Origin: VRUE01 sp963837735
GTDB taxonomy: Bacteria > Actinomycetota > Thermoleophilia > Solirubrobacterales > 70-9
Assembly (NCBI GenBank): GCA_963837735.1
Contig: CAWIOM010000014.1
Coordinates: forward strand, 1 to 64,000
Direction: 5' to 3'
DNA: 64,000 nt
Shown here: positions 38,866-48,083 of the stretch, one piece after another
How positions within the stretch are numbered: the first letter of the stretch is position 1
Layout: every line of letters starts with the position of its first letter
The notes under the pieces: generated by a model
Databases searched by the model: none
Seen by the model: only the letters and a program-made list of their open reading frames with translations
Told to the model about the DNA's origin: nothing
Program-made: the position numbers and the translations under genes

Positions 38866-41521
38866 AGGTGGTCGTGAGGCGCTTCGACTTGAGGCCGCCG
38901 CTGTCGGTCGCCTGCGCGGTGAGCCTGTACTTGCCGGGCGGCAGCGGCTTCTTCTTCTTCTTCCCCTTCTTGAAGCGGCCCGTGAACCTGACCGCCGAGT
39001 TGCCGGCCTTCTTGATCTGACGGCTGAACTTCGGCGCCTTCACCTTCGGCCGCTTCGGCTTTACCCGCTTCAGGGTGAACTGGACCTTGGCGGGCTTGGA
39101 GAGCCCGAACCTGATCTTCGCCCCCCGCTTCTTCTTTTTCTTCCCCTTCTTGCTCGTGCTCGCACGCTTCAGCTTGGTTATGCCCTTGGCCGCGGCAAAC
39201 GCCTTCGGAGTCACCTTGAGCTTCTTGAGGACGGGCGGCTGCGCCTGATTGGGGCCGACCTGGAGGTAGAACGGGATCTGGCCCTTGAGGCCGTGCGAGT
39301 CGGTCCCGGTGATGTAGACGAGCTGGCTGGTCTCGGTGGACGAGGTCGGGTAGGTCCACGTGTACTTGCCGCCGCCGTTGTCGGCGACGCTGCCGACGGA
39401 GGCGCTCAGGGAGACCGGATCCCCGTCGGGGTCCCTGTAGGTGCCGGTCACCGTCGCCGTCGACCCCGGGTTGACGCTCGGTTCGGCGTCGTCGACGTTG
39501 ACGTCGGGCCGCTCGTTGCCGCTCGGGTCGGTGATCACGAGCTCGCTGAGCATCCCGTTGGTGGCGTGGAAGAAGATGTGGCAGTGGAAGAGCCAACGGC
39601 CGAGCGCCCCGCCCGGGGTCGCCCCGTCGGCCAGCGCCCTCGGGTCCAGCCTGACCCGGAAGATCAGCCTGTAGTGCGGTGGGATGTCGATGTTGTCCCT
39701 GAACTCCGGGTATTCCCAGGTGTAGTCGTTTCCGCCCGGCCCGTAGGGTTCGCCGTCGAGTTTGATCGGCTGCATCGAGAAGCCGTGCAGGTGGAAGGGA
39801 TGGTGCGACCCGCCGGTGTCGTTCTCGGTGCTGAGCTCGAGGATGTCGCCCTCCTTGGCATAGCGGGTCGAGCCCAGGTGCGGTGCCGCCATGTAGCTGC
39901 CCGCCACGTCATGGGTCCCGAAGGTGCCGTCGATGCCGAGGTCTTTCTGGCCGTTGGAGGTCAGTTTGATGTTCTGCTCTTTCATGCCTTTCTTCGGCGG
40001 CGAGAAACCGGCCGGGTTGAGCAGGTTGCCCGTCGGCGCGCCCAGGAACGAGAGCGTGTTTCCGGTCGCCGAGCGCAGTTTGGTCCCGGATTCGATTTTG
40101 TACGCCGGGTTCACCGGCCCACCTGAGAGGTTCAGGTGCATGACCGGGACGGTCGGGATGTCGGTGTAGCCGCCGCCCGTCCGTTCGTAGTCCTCGGTCC
40201 AGAGGGTCAGCACGCCGGCCACCGGCGCGGACGGGATCGCCGCCACGACGTCGGCTCGGGTCCCCGGCGGCAGCAGGATCTCGCCGAGCTTGTACTTCGT
40301 GTCCCAGGAGCCCTTGATGCCCCCCTCCTCGACCGCGTCGTTGAGCAGGCCGCTTTCTCCGCCGACCCTGAAGAGCGGGACGGTTTCCCCGTTAGGGTCG
40401 GTCAGCTGCAGGCGCATGTAGCGCGTCGTCGCCGCGTTGAGGATCTGCAGGCGCAGGCCCTGCCCCGGCTGCACGTTGAGGGTCGAAGCGCCCCCCGCCA
40501 GCGGCCCCGGGACGTAGCCCTGGTCTTTGGGCCCGCCCGCGCGGGCACCGACGTTCTTTCCGTTGGTGAGGACGATCGTGCCCTCGTTGGTGCGCCCGGC
40601 ATGGAGCTTGGTCTGGGTGTTGGGGATGTCGCCGGCCGCGAACGGGCCGCGTGGATCCCCGTTTTCGTCGGCGGGGTAGGGGTTTTCGACTCCGCCGCCG
40701 TTCACGTTCGGGCCTTCGCAGAGGTTTTTCGGCGCCGGTGGAGGCTGGGTGGGCAACGAGTTGGCCACGGCGCTGCCGGACCAGGGCGCCGTCACAGCCG
40801 GCGTGTCGTCTTCGTTGTCGTCGTAGGCGTGACGCGAGCCCGTGTCGGTGCCCGGGTTGTCGCCGAGCGACCTGCAGACGGTGGTGTCGCTGAGCACGAT
40901 CTGCCTGGTCTGGGCGGCGGAGGGAAGGGTGCCCGATGCCTGCAGCGCGGCCTCGCTGGGATCGCGGACGACGATCAACCCGTAGAGCCCTTTATAGACC
41001 TGGTTGGTCGAGGAGTGGTGGTGCGGGTGGTACCAGAAGAGACCGGGCCGGGGGGCGGTGAACTTGTAGATGAAGGAGCCGCCCGGATGAATCATGTCCT
41101 GCGTGAACGGCGTGCCGTCCTCGCCGTTGGCGAGCTCGATCCCGTGCCAGTGGATGCCGCTGTCATGCGCGAGGTGGTTGTGGTAGTGGACGATCACGGT
41201 GTCGCCGACGTTGAGTTCGAAGGTCGGACCCGGGATCTGACCGTTGTACGTCTGCGCGTTGGCCTGGACGCCGTTGCCGATGTCGACGGTCGCTTCTTCG
41301 GAGGTGATCGTCGTTTCGACGACGTTGGCGGCGGGGTTCGTGTCGTTGACGGCCGGCGCGCTGTAGGGGTCGCCGCCGGAAGTCGCCGAGACGAACGGGT
41401 TTGCGATCACCAGATAGACGGAGACCGCGGCGGCGAGGCTGATCGCGAGGGCGGCGAAACGACGCCCCAAGCCAGACGAGCCATTCTCCCCAGTACGCAG
41501 CACAGGGGCAGAGTAGAGCAA
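38849..41521 (-). CDS. Multicopper oxidase, unusually long with Lys-rich C-terminus
   Basis: 890 aa. An N-terminal hydrophobic segment (24-42) targets it outside. Copper ligands are in HWHG (His124, His126), HPHHH (165-169), HPFHLHGF (near 571) and HCHIFFH (near 644). Laccase-like enzymes couple one-electron oxidation to O2 reduction. Residues ~665-755 look like an Ig-like bacterial domain (TATVTGTYRDPDGDPVSLSAS), and the last ~120 are Lys-rich (KKGKKKKK, KKGKKKKKP), perhaps binding the cell wall. Large insertions between cupredoxin domains explain the length. Beside copC-copD, so copper handling is likely. Confidence 0.92.
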   Translation of the reverse strand: MLYSAPVLRTGENGSSGLGRRFAALAISLAAAVSVYLVIANPFVSATSGGDPYSAPAVNDTNPAANVVETTITSEEATVDIGNGVQANAQTYNGQIPGPTFELNVGDTVIVHYHNHLAHDSGIHWHGIELANGEDGTPFTQDMIHPGGSFIYKFTAPRPGLFWYHPHHHSSTNQVYKGLYGLIVVRDPSEAALQASGTLPSAAQTRQIVLSDTTVCRSLGDNPGTDTGSRHAYDDNEDDTPAVTAPWSGSAVANSLPTQPPPAPKNLCEGPNVNGGGVENPYPADENGDPRGPFAAGDIPNTQTKLHAGRTNEGTIVLTNGKNVGARAGGPKDQGYVPGPLAGGASTLNVQPGQGLRLQILNAATTRYMRLQLTDPNGETVPLFRVGGESGLLNDAVEEGGIKGSWDTKYKLGEILLPPGTRADVVAAIPSAPVAGVLTLWTEDYERTGGGYTDIPTVPVMHLNLSGGPVNPAYKIESGTKLRSATGNTLSFLGAPTGNLLNPAGFSPPKKGMKEQNIKLTSNGQKDLGIDGTFGTHDVAGSYMAAPHLGSTRYAKEGDILELSTENDTGGSHHPFHLHGFSMQPIKLDGEPYGPGGNDYTWEYPEFRDNIDIPPHYRLIFRVRLDPRALADGATPGGALGRWLFHCHIFFHATNGMLSELVITDPSGNERPDVNVDDAEPSVNPGSTATVTGTYRDPDGDPVSLSASVGSVADNGGGKYTWTYPTSSTETSQLVYITGTDSHGLKGQIPFYLQVGPNQAQPPVLKKLKVTPKAFAAAKGITKLKRASTSKKGKKKKKRGAKIRFGLSKPAKVQFTLKRVKPKRPKVKAPKFSRQIKKAGNSAVRFTGRFKKGKKKKKPLPPGKYRLTAQATDSGGLKSKRLTTTFKILR

Positions 41522-41541
41522 TCCTGTCTCCGAATCGAGGG

Positions 41542-43527
41542 TTATTCGGGAATTTCGATCCCAAAGACGCCGCGCAGGCGTGAGCCGTCCCGGGTTCGGG
41601 CGACGATCCCGATTTCGACCGGCCCCGCCTCGAGCTCGACGTCGGCCACGAACCGCGCGCTGCCGAGCCGGCGAACGGGCTGTTGGGTCGGCGGGTCGCC
41701 GGCCGTAGCCGTCGTCAGCACCAGCCGATCGGCCGCCGCCTTGTTTTCGAAGGCCGTGTAGGTCTCGACATAGATGTGGCTGGGCCCGGGGCGATCGGGA
41801 TCGGGTGAGATTCGGATGTAGCCGTTTTCGGTCTGCATCGTGTACTCGGGGGGGTCGGGCGAGCCTGGGATGTCGAGGACTGAGACGAACTGCTTCGGAA
41901 CCGGCAGGTCGAGTTCGAGGGGAATCACGATCGTGCTGCCGTCTCGTCCCTCAAGCTGAGCCTCGACCTCCCAGCGCCCGTCGAAAGCCAGGTTCGGGCC
42001 GGAGCCGACGTAGTCGTCGCCGGAGCCGCGGGACAGCTTCAGCGCCGAGGCCGGCACATCCGGGTCGTCGAGCGGGCGGAACCGGAGCCTGACTCCCTCG
42101 ACCCGGATCGGGTCGCCGGAGTCGGGGTCCTCGACGCGGAGCGTGAAGCGGTTCGGCCCGGGCTCGTCGGAGGCCGTGGTCAGCTCCACCCGCGTGGTCC
42201 CGCCGAAGTCTTCGCCGGTGTCCGAGAGGCCCGCCGGAGCCGACTTTCCCGAGACCGGCGGCGCCAGCGACCCCAGCAGCGCGGCGAGTCCGATTGCGAC
42301 GACGGCCAGTCCCAGCTCGAGCCTCGACCTGCGCCCAAGAGCGGTCAGGTCGCGCGTCGTGCCGGAGTCGCGCGGGCGCCGGTTACGCGAGGCGATTGCG
42401 GCGATCAGGACGATGAGGACAAGCTTGGCGAGAACCGCCCGCCCGTAGCCGCTGGAGAGCAGCTCCCCCCAGGAGCCCAGCTCGTCCACCGCCCGCAGGA
42501 TGCCCGTGGCGAAAACGACCACCAGGGAGGCGAGCGCGAGGGCCGCGAATCGCCCAACCGCCGCCTCCTTTGCGGTCTCGGATGCGCCCCGGAATCCGAG
42601 TAGCAGGGCCGCCAGGCCACCGAACCAGACCCCCGCGGCGGCGAAATGGGCGACCTGTGCGGAGACGGTGATCAGCGAGGACCAGCCGCCCGCGGCGGCG
42701 TGCCCGGCGTCGACGTGGGCGATGACGGCCCCGAGGGCACCGGCGGCAGCCGCGCACAGCGCCGCGCGCCGCGCCCTCGGCCTGCGCCAGGCGACGAGCA
42801 GGGCGACGCCGGCGACGGAAAGGCCCGCTGCGCGCCAGATCAACGCCCCGCCCACCGAGGAGTCCAGCAGCTCGCCGAACGAGGACCCGGCCGTGCTCCG
42901 TTGGGCCGCGGCCAGCAACGCGAGGCCGGCAACCGCGGCCGCCCAGCCGGCGGCTGCGAGGGCGAGGTCGGCGCCCGAGGAGCCGCCGAAGCGCGCCACC
43001 CCCGCCACCGTGCCGCCGATCAGCGCGACGATCCCGAGCAGGAGCACGAGGCGGGCGAGAAACTCGAATTTCGAGCTCGACTGGGTCGTCGCGCTTTCGG
43101 AGGCGGCGACCGCCGACGGCGAGGCCCGCACGCCGAACGCGTATGTGCCGCTGGTGGAGTGCCCGTCGACCGCCGAGATCACCTTCCAGTTCACCGTGTA
43201 GACGCCGCGGGGCAGGCGCTCGACGGGAACCTCCAGGGTCAGGGGGTCGCCGCTCTCATGCCGTGCGCTGCCCACCTGCACCGGCGTTCCGTCGGGCCCG
43301 ATGACCTGGATATCCGAGAGCGAGGTCTCTGCCGCCTCCGAGAAGGAGAGGCGCACAGCTTCCGGAGTCGCGCCCAGCCTCGCGCCGGCCGCCGGTTCGG
43401 AGCCGTCCAGGGCCGCGTGGGCGGCGGCGCTCGCGGGTGCGACCGCCGCTGCGAGGGCGGCGAGCAGGATGGCGGCGGCTGCCCGCAGCCTCAGGTCAGC
43501 CGCTCTCGCGCCGACGGCGTGCCGCAC
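41542..43527 (-). CDS. CopC-CopD fusion copper resistance/uptake protein
   Basis: 661 aa. Signal peptide 1-36, then CopC domain starting with the copper-binding His37 (HAALDGSEPAAG) to ~132, ending with the usual DGHSTSGTYAFGV. About eight membrane spans of CopD (from ~157) follow, then a C-terminal extracytoplasmic ~230-residue beta domain. It resembles the YcnJ type that imports or buffers copper. It lies 20 bp upstream of the multicopper oxidase on the same strand, so the pair probably forms an operon. Confidence 0.9.
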   Translation of the reverse strand: MRHAVGARAADLRLRAAAAILLAALAAAVAPASAAAHAALDGSEPAAGARLGATPEAVRLSFSEAAETSLSDIQVIGPDGTPVQVGSARHESGDPLTLEVPVERLPRGVYTVNWKVISAVDGHSTSGTYAFGVRASPSAVAASESATTQSSSKFEFLARLVLLLGIVALIGGTVAGVARFGGSSGADLALAAAGWAAAVAGLALLAAAQRSTAGSSFGELLDSSVGGALIWRAAGLSVAGVALLVAWRRPRARRAALCAAAAGALGAVIAHVDAGHAAAGGWSSLITVSAQVAHFAAAGVWFGGLAALLLGFRGASETAKEAAVGRFAALALASLVVVFATGILRAVDELGSWGELLSSGYGRAVLAKLVLIVLIAAIASRNRRPRDSGTTRDLTALGRRSRLELGLAVVAIGLAALLGSLAPPVSGKSAPAGLSDTGEDFGGTTRVELTTASDEPGPNRFTLRVEDPDSGDPIRVEGVRLRFRPLDDPDVPASALKLSRGSGDDYVGSGPNLAFDGRWEVEAQLEGRDGSTIVIPLELDLPVPKQFVSVLDIPGSPDPPEYTMQTENGYIRISPDPDRPGPSHIYVETYTAFENKAAADRLVLTTATAGDPPTQQPVRRLGSARFVADVELEAGPVEIGIVARTRDGSRLRGVFGIEIPE

Positions 43528-43567
43528 CGATCGATCTCGTCCTGCCGGTCATTCCGCTCCTCCTCAG

Positions 43568-43595
43568 GGTGCGACCGCCGTTCGGCGGCCGCACC
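43568..43595. terminator. Strong hairpin between tRNA-Pro and copC-copD
   Basis: GGTGCG-A-CCGCC-GTTC-GGCGG-CC-GCACC style stem on + (43568-43595), lying 27 bp downstream of the minus-strand tRNA gene. It lacks a clear T-run on either strand, so it may be a processing or leader structure rather than an intrinsic terminator. Confidence 0.5.
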
Positions 43596-43621
43596 TAGAA
43601 TCTATTGGAGGGGTTAGCTAA

Positions 43622-43695
43622 TCGGGGCGCCCGGATTTGAACCGGGGACCTCACCGACCCGAACGGTGCGCGCTACCAGGCTGCGCCACGCCCCG
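43622..43695 (-). tRNA. tRNA-Pro (anticodon CGG)
   Basis: Read on the minus strand, a 74-base cloverleaf: acceptor CGGGGCG paired with CGCCCCG plus discriminator A, D-arm with AGCCTGGTAGC, anticodon stem CACCG/CGGTG with loop TTCGGGT (anticodon CGG, Pro codon CCG), and T-arm GGTTCAAATCC. CCA is not encoded. It lies in the gap upstream of copC-copD. Confidence 0.95.
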
Positions 43696-43741
43696 AATGC
43701 GGCGACGATTATCTCAGAGACCAGCCGACGACCCGAAACCG

Positions 43742-44872
43742 ATGAAACGCAAGCTCTCATTCATTGCCATCGCCCTCGCGGCCGCGCTCCTGGCGTTCGC
43801 GCCTGGCGCCTCCGCGCGCCGCGCGCCGCGCTCCTTCGCCGGGATGGCGCCCCAGGGCCCGACCGACGAAAGCGACTACGCCCTCATGGAGAGCAGCGGC
43901 GTGGGCAGTGTCAGGCTGCCGATGTACTGGGCCGGGATCCAGTCGCAGACCCCATTCGTCGCCGAGCCCGACTTCGACGGCTTCGACCACGACGTCAGGC
44001 TCGCCGCCGAACACGAGATCCGCATCATGCCCTTCCTCTGGGGGTCGCCGGAATGGGTCGCCTCGCGCACCACCAACATGCCGATCTACTCCTCATGGCA
44101 GCGCCGGGGCTGGGCGACCTTCCTACGCGAGGCCGTTGATCGCTACGGGCCCTACGGCTCGTTCTGGCTCGAGCACCCGGCGCTTCCCTACCTCCCGATC
44201 CGGAGCTGGGAGATCTGGAACGAGCAGAACATCGTCACCTTCTCGAGCTCGACCAACCCCGCCCGCTACGCGAAGCTGCTGCGCGCTTCGGGCCGGCTCA
44301 TCCACGGGATCGACCCCGGCGCGAGGGTCCTCATCGGGGGCCTCTTCGGCCGGCCGCTGCAGATTCCGCCGAACACCGCTTCCGGCGATTTCCTCTCGCG
44401 GCTCTACAGGGTGGGCAACGTGAAGCCTTTCTTCGACGGCGTGGCGCTGCACCCCTACGTCGCCGACGCAAGCGCGATGCGGGCCCAGATCGGCAACCTG
44501 CGCCGGATCATGCAGGCTCACGGCGACGGCCGCACGCCGCTCTACGTGACGGAGATCGGCTGGGGCTCCGACAGCTTCGAGTCCCGCTGGGAGCGCGGCC
44601 CGAGGGGCCAGGCGCGGGAGTTGAACCAGGCGATGTCGATGCTTGTCGCCAACCGGCGGGAGTGGCGGATCGGCGGTGTCTGGTGGTTCTCGTGGGCCGA
44701 CCTCAACGGCTCCTGCCAGTTCTGCGACTCGGCCGGCCTCTTGACGGTCGACCGCGAGGCGAAGCCCTCCTGGTACCTGTTCAACGCCTGGACCGGGGGC
44801 GACCCCGATACCGTTCCGCGCGCCAAGCTCGTCGACAAGATCGGGCCGGAGGGCAGTTCCTTCGAAGACTGA
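43742..44872 (+). CDS. Secreted clan-A glycoside hydrolase (GH39/GH5-like)
   Basis: 376 aa. Signal peptide 1-25 ending ASA. TIM-barrel hydrolase with the acid/base Glu161 in WEIWNEQN and the nucleophile Glu271 in YVTEIGW, the two-Glu layout of clan GH-A. Substrate (xyloside, arabinoside or polysaccharide) cannot be told. The ATG at 43742 gives a clean signal peptide; the frame is open upstream through the tRNA gene, which is not coding. Confidence 0.85.
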   Translation: MKRKLSFIAIALAAALLAFAPGASARRAPRSFAGMAPQGPTDESDYALMESSGVGSVRLPMYWAGIQSQTPFVAEPDFDGFDHDVRLAAEHEIRIMPFLWGSPEWVASRTTNMPIYSSWQRRGWATFLREAVDRYGPYGSFWLEHPALPYLPIRSWEIWNEQNIVTFSSSTNPARYAKLLRASGRLIHGIDPGARVLIGGLFGRPLQIPPNTASGDFLSRLYRVGNVKPFFDGVALHPYVADASAMRAQIGNLRRIMQAHGDGRTPLYVTEIGWGSDSFESRWERGPRGQARELNQAMSMLVANRREWRIGGVWWFSWADLNGSCQFCDSAGLLTVDREAKPSWYLFNAWTGGDPDTVPRAKLVDKIGPEGSSFED

Positions 44873-44931
44873 CCGGGGAATTCCATGCGCGATACCGTGT
44901 TTTCAGTAGACCGCTGACCGGAGGGAAGGGC

Positions 44932-46356
44932 TTGGACGTCATCGTCATCATCGTGCTCAGCATCGCCCTGGCGGCGCTGGCGGTCCTCCTCGCCCGTGCG
45001 ATCCTGCGGATGCGGCGTGCGATGCGGCGCTTCGAATCCCTGCGCCGGATCGCCGAGGTCTCCGATCGGGGCGGCACTCTGCCCGAGGTGCTCGACGCGA
45101 CCTGCTCGATCATCGTTCCCGAGCTGGCCGACTTCTGCGCGATCGACCTGATCGACGGCGACCGGGTCGAACGGATAGCCGTTCGGGTCGGGCCCGGCGG
45201 CGGCCAGAGGGCGGTGGAGGGGCTGGCCGAGAGGACGCCGTCGCCGCCGCGGGAAATGGCGGAAGGCGGCGCCGAGCGGCTCAAGCCGCGTTTCTTCGAG
45301 CGGATGGGCGAGGCCGACCTGGTCGAGATCTCCCATGACGAGGAGGACCTCGAGTTCCTGCGCGGGTTGGGCGTCCGTTCGGCGATCACGGTTGCGCTCA
45401 AGGCGCGGGGCAGGGTGACCGGCGCCCTCACCCTGGGGGTTGCCTGGTCGGGGAGGGCCTACTCGCGGGAGCACGTCGAGTTCGCCGCCGTGCTCTCCGG
45501 GCGGGTGGCGCTGACGCTGGAGAACGCCGGCCTCTTCTCCGAGCTCGAGCGCGCCGAAGAGGCGCGGGCCGAGATCGCCGAAACGCTCCAGCACGGCCTG
45601 CTGCCGCCGCCGCTCCCTCACATCCCCGGTTGGTCGGTGGCCGCCTCCTACCGGCCCGCCGGCGCCGAGAACGAAGTCGGCGGGGACTTCTACGACGCCT
45701 TTCCGGCCGCCGCCGGCTGGATGCTCGTGATCGGCGACGTCACCGGTCGTGGCGCCAGCGCCGCCTCGGTGACAGCCCAGGCCCGCTACACGCTGCGCAC
45801 GGCCGCGGCCCTCACCGGCGACCCCCTGGTGGCCCTCTCGACCCTCAACCGCGCCCTGCTTTCCCGGGGCGACGCGGCGCTCTGCAGCGTCGTTGCGCTG
45901 GCGATCTCCGAGGACGCGCTCAAACCGGTGCGCCTCGCCGTCGCCGGCCACCCGCCGCCCCTGCTCGTCGACGGGGAGGAGGTTGCCGAGTTCGCCGGCG
46001 CCGGGCCGGTGCTGGGCGCCTTCGCCGACGCCGAATGGGGGCTCGACCACGTCGTCGTCGAGCCCGGGCAGCAGGTAGTCGTCGTCACCGACGGGATCGC
46101 CGAGGCCTGCGGCCAGGGGGGCCGCTTCGGTGAGGAGCGGCTGCGGGCCGAGCTCGCCGGCGCGGCGGGCCCGGTGCAGGCCGTGCAGCTCCTGGAAGCG
46201 GCGCTGCAGTCATTCACCGGCGGCGGGCTCGAAGACGACGTCGCGATCCTTGCCCTGGCGCCGGCCTCGGCGGGGTCGCAGGGGGGCAGCGGCATCTCGA
46301 TCGCCTCCGCCGAGCAGGCGGCGGGCGCGACGGCATTCGGAGCCGGACGTGGATGA
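44932..46356 (+). CDS. GAF-PP2C (RsbU/SpoIIE-type) serine phosphatase
   Basis: 474 aa from TTG 44932, preceded by GGAGGGAAGGG. A membrane helix (~2-25) is followed by a GAF-like sensor (~35-200) and a PP2C/SpoIIE phosphatase domain (~215-445). The latter has metal-binding Asp in EVGGDFYDAF, VIGDVTGRG, AGHPPPLL and VVTDGIAEA. Such enzymes dephosphorylate STAS anti-anti-sigma proteins, releasing sigma. A STAS gene, a switch kinase and sigma follow within 2.5 kb, making this the likely activating phosphatase. The stop overlaps the next gene by 8 bp. Confidence 0.9.
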   Translation: MDVIVIIVLSIALAALAVLLARAILRMRRAMRRFESLRRIAEVSDRGGTLPEVLDATCSIIVPELADFCAIDLIDGDRVERIAVRVGPGGGQRAVEGLAERTPSPPREMAEGGAERLKPRFFERMGEADLVEISHDEEDLEFLRGLGVRSAITVALKARGRVTGALTLGVAWSGRAYSREHVEFAAVLSGRVALTLENAGLFSELERAEEARAEIAETLQHGLLPPPLPHIPGWSVAASYRPAGAENEVGGDFYDAFPAAAGWMLVIGDVTGRGASAASVTAQARYTLRTAAALTGDPLVALSTLNRALLSRGDAALCSVVALAISEDALKPVRLAVAGHPPPLLVDGEEVAEFAGAGPVLGAFADAEWGLDHVVVEPGQQVVVVTDGIAEACGQGGRFGEERLRAELAGAAGPVQAVQLLEAALQSFTGGGLEDDVAILALAPASAGSQGGSGISIASAEQAAGATAFGAGRG

Positions 46357-46807
46357 CGACTCCCGCCAACGCGTGGAAAGGCTGTTCGACGCTTTCAACC
46401 GGCGCGACGTCGCCGAGATTGCCGCCCTCTGCGACGAGCGCATGGAGTTCTTCGCGGTGACCGCCGAGGAGATTGGCCGCGGCGAGCCGTACGTCGGCTC
46501 GGCTGGGCTGCACTCCTACCTGGAGGACGTCGCGACGGTCTGGGAGGACCTGCTGGTCACGCCGAAGCAGGTCGAGGAGGGACCGGACGGCTCGTTGCTG
46601 GTCCAGGGCCGCGTCTACCTGCGCAGCCGCGAGCTCGGGATCCGCGACATGCCGACGGCCTGGATCTGGGACCTGCGCGATGGGCGCTTCGTGCGGGGCC
46701 GGGTCTTCGTCGATCCCGAGGAGGCGATTCGGAGGTTCAGTCGCGCAGCTCGGCCAGGGCAGAGTCGCGACTCCCGTGCATCGAGATCGACGACTCGACC
46801 CCGGTGA
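46349..46807 (+). CDS. NTF2/SnoaL-like domain protein
   Basis: Up to 152 aa from GTG 46349. Residues 1-125 match the nuclear transport factor 2-like fold (RVERLFDAFNRRDVAEIAALCDERMEF, then a beta-rich end WIWDLRDGRFVRGRVFVDPEEAIRRF). The last ~20 residues are Arg/Ser-rich and overlap the convergent STAS gene by 71 bp; the true end may be near 46740 if a base is off. Overlap with the phosphatase gene suggests co-expression; its role is unknown, possibly ligand sensing. Confidence 0.75.
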   Translation: MDDDSRQRVERLFDAFNRRDVAEIAALCDERMEFFAVTAEEIGRGEPYVGSAGLHSYLEDVATVWEDLLVTPKQVEEGPDGSLLVQGRVYLRSRELGIRDMPTAWIWDLRDGRFVRGRVFVDPEEAIRRFSRAARPGQSRDSRASRSTTRPR

Positions 46808-47111
46808 TCTTCAGCAGCCGCTCGACCTGATCGTTTGAGCAGCAGATCACGAGCCGGCCGCTGCCCTCGCCCCTGGCTCCGCGGTCGACCCTCTGCCAGG
46901 CGCGGACGATCAGGGCGATCCCGGTCGAGTCGATGAACTCGCAGGCGGAGAGGTCGATCAGGACCGATGGCTCGCCTCCCTCGGCGAGCGCCTCGCCGAG
47001 CGGGCGGTCCAACTCGGGCGCGGTGTCGAGGTCGAGCTCGCCCTCTACGGCGAGGGCGATGACTCCGTTCTCCAGCCGCTCGCTCTTGACGTCGAAGGGG
47101 ACCGGGTTCAC
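46737..47111 (-). CDS. STAS-domain anti-sigma factor antagonist
   Basis: 124 aa from GTG 47111. Typical SpoIIAA/RsbV fold: GVIALAVEGELDLDTAPELDRPL, LIDLSACEFIDSTGIALIVRAWQR, with the phosphorylatable Ser in IDSTG (Ser in the S-T pair). It sequesters the switch kinase when unphosphorylated. Divergent from the kinase gene across a 126-bp promoter region. Longer in-frame starts run antisense to the kinase gene and are rejected. Confidence 0.88.
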   Translation of the reverse strand: MNPVPFDVKSERLENGVIALAVEGELDLDTAPELDRPLGEALAEGGEPSVLIDLSACEFIDSTGIALIVRAWQRVDRGARGEGSGRLVICCSNDQVERLLKITGVESSISMHGSRDSALAELRD

Positions 47112-47139
47112 CCTGGCGATGCTATCGGTAGGCCCCAGG

Positions 47140-47166
47140 GTTTGCGACCGCACCCCGTGCGGGTAG
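47140..47166 (+). promoter_or_regulatory. Candidate sigma-B/F-type promoter
   Basis: GTTTGC, 15 bp spacer, GGGTAG matches the general-stress consensus GTTT...GGGTAT of SigB in Bacillus and SigB/F in Actinobacteria. It points at the switch-kinase gene 72 bp downstream, whose cognate sigma gene lies at the other end, implying autoregulation of the module. Confidence 0.55.
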
Positions 47167-47237
47167 CGAAGGGCCTTGATACCGGCAGATATGCTCGGAG
47201 ACCGATCCGAGACGCCCCTCGGACAGAAACGCGGTTT

Positions 47238-48083
47238 ATGGCAGACACGTCCAGCAGCAGTGAGAGGCCCAGGGGTCTCGAGATGTCCCTTCCGGCTCGC
47301 GCCGAGAACGTCGCTGTCGTTCGCCACGCTCTTGCCGGCCTGGCCGAGGGAATCGGCATGGATGCCGCCGGGATCGCCGACCTGAAGACGGTCGTCACGG
47401 AGGCCTGCATGAACGTCGTCGTCCACGCCTACGAAGGCGAGCCGGGGCCGCTCGAGGTGGAGGCCGAGCCGACCGAGGACGGGCTCACGGTCGTCGTCCG
47501 CGACTCGGGTATCGGGATCCGGCCCCGACCCGAGCTGGAGCACTCGAGCCTTCGCCTCGGTCTCTCCCTGATAGCCGCGCTCTCGAGCAGCTTCTCCTTC
47601 TCCGGCGGCCTCGAACGTGGCACGGTGGTCGAGATGCATCTGCCTCTGACGGGAGGCGGCGCGGTCGAGGGCGGGCCGCCGGCGCCCGTTTCGACCAAGG
47701 ACGACTCCACCGAGATCGTCGTCGGCCGCCCCGAGCTGGTCGGCCCTGTCCTGGCCAGGGTCGTCGGGGTGCTCGCCGCCCGGCGGGACCTCCCGGTCGA
47801 CCGTGTCTCGGACGCCGTCTTGCTCATCGACGCGATCGCCGACGCTTCCCCCGGGTGCTTCGCGGATGGCATGGTGAAGCTGGCGCTCGCCGACGCTGAC
47901 GGGACCTTGGAGGTGCGCCTCGGGCCGATGCGCGACGGCGGCGCCGAGGAAGTGCGCAAGGCGCTCGGCCTGCCCGGCGTCGGCGGCTCTCTGGAGGTGC
48001 TGGCCGACGAATTCTCGGTCGAGGGGGCGGCCGATGGCGACTACGTCGGGATCAGGTTCAGGTCCCCCGCTCCTGCTCCCTGA
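47238..48083 (+). CDS. Two-domain HATPase anti-sigma/switch kinase (RsbW-like)
   Basis: 281 aa from ATG 47238. Residues ~15-130 are an RsbW/SpoIIAB HATPase domain: N-box VVTEACMNVVVHAY and G1 VVRDSGIGIRP, followed by a glycine-rich lid region. Residues ~155-281 look like a second, degenerate domain of similar layout without clear N or G boxes. Expected role: bind sigma and phosphorylate the STAS antagonist. The 3' end overlaps the convergent sigma gene by 26 bp. The second domain is unusual for classical RsbW (about 150 aa). Confidence 0.85.
   Translation: MADTSSSSERPRGLEMSLPARAENVAVVRHALAGLAEGIGMDAAGIADLKTVVTEACMNVVVHAYEGEPGPLEVEAEPTEDGLTVVVRDSGIGIRPRPELEHSSLRLGLSLIAALSSSFSFSGGLERGTVVEMHLPLTGGGAVEGGPPAPVSTKDDSTEIVVGRPELVGPVLARVVGVLAARRDLPVDRVSDAVLLIDAIADASPGCFADGMVKLALADADGTLEVRLGPMRDGGAEEVRKALGLPGVGGSLEVLADEFSVEGAADGDYVGIRFRSPAPAP

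Noticed and set aside
43637..43741. Upstream in-frame extension of the glycoside hydrolase
   Set aside because: It overlaps the tRNA-Pro gene; ATG 43742 gives an ordinary signal peptide.
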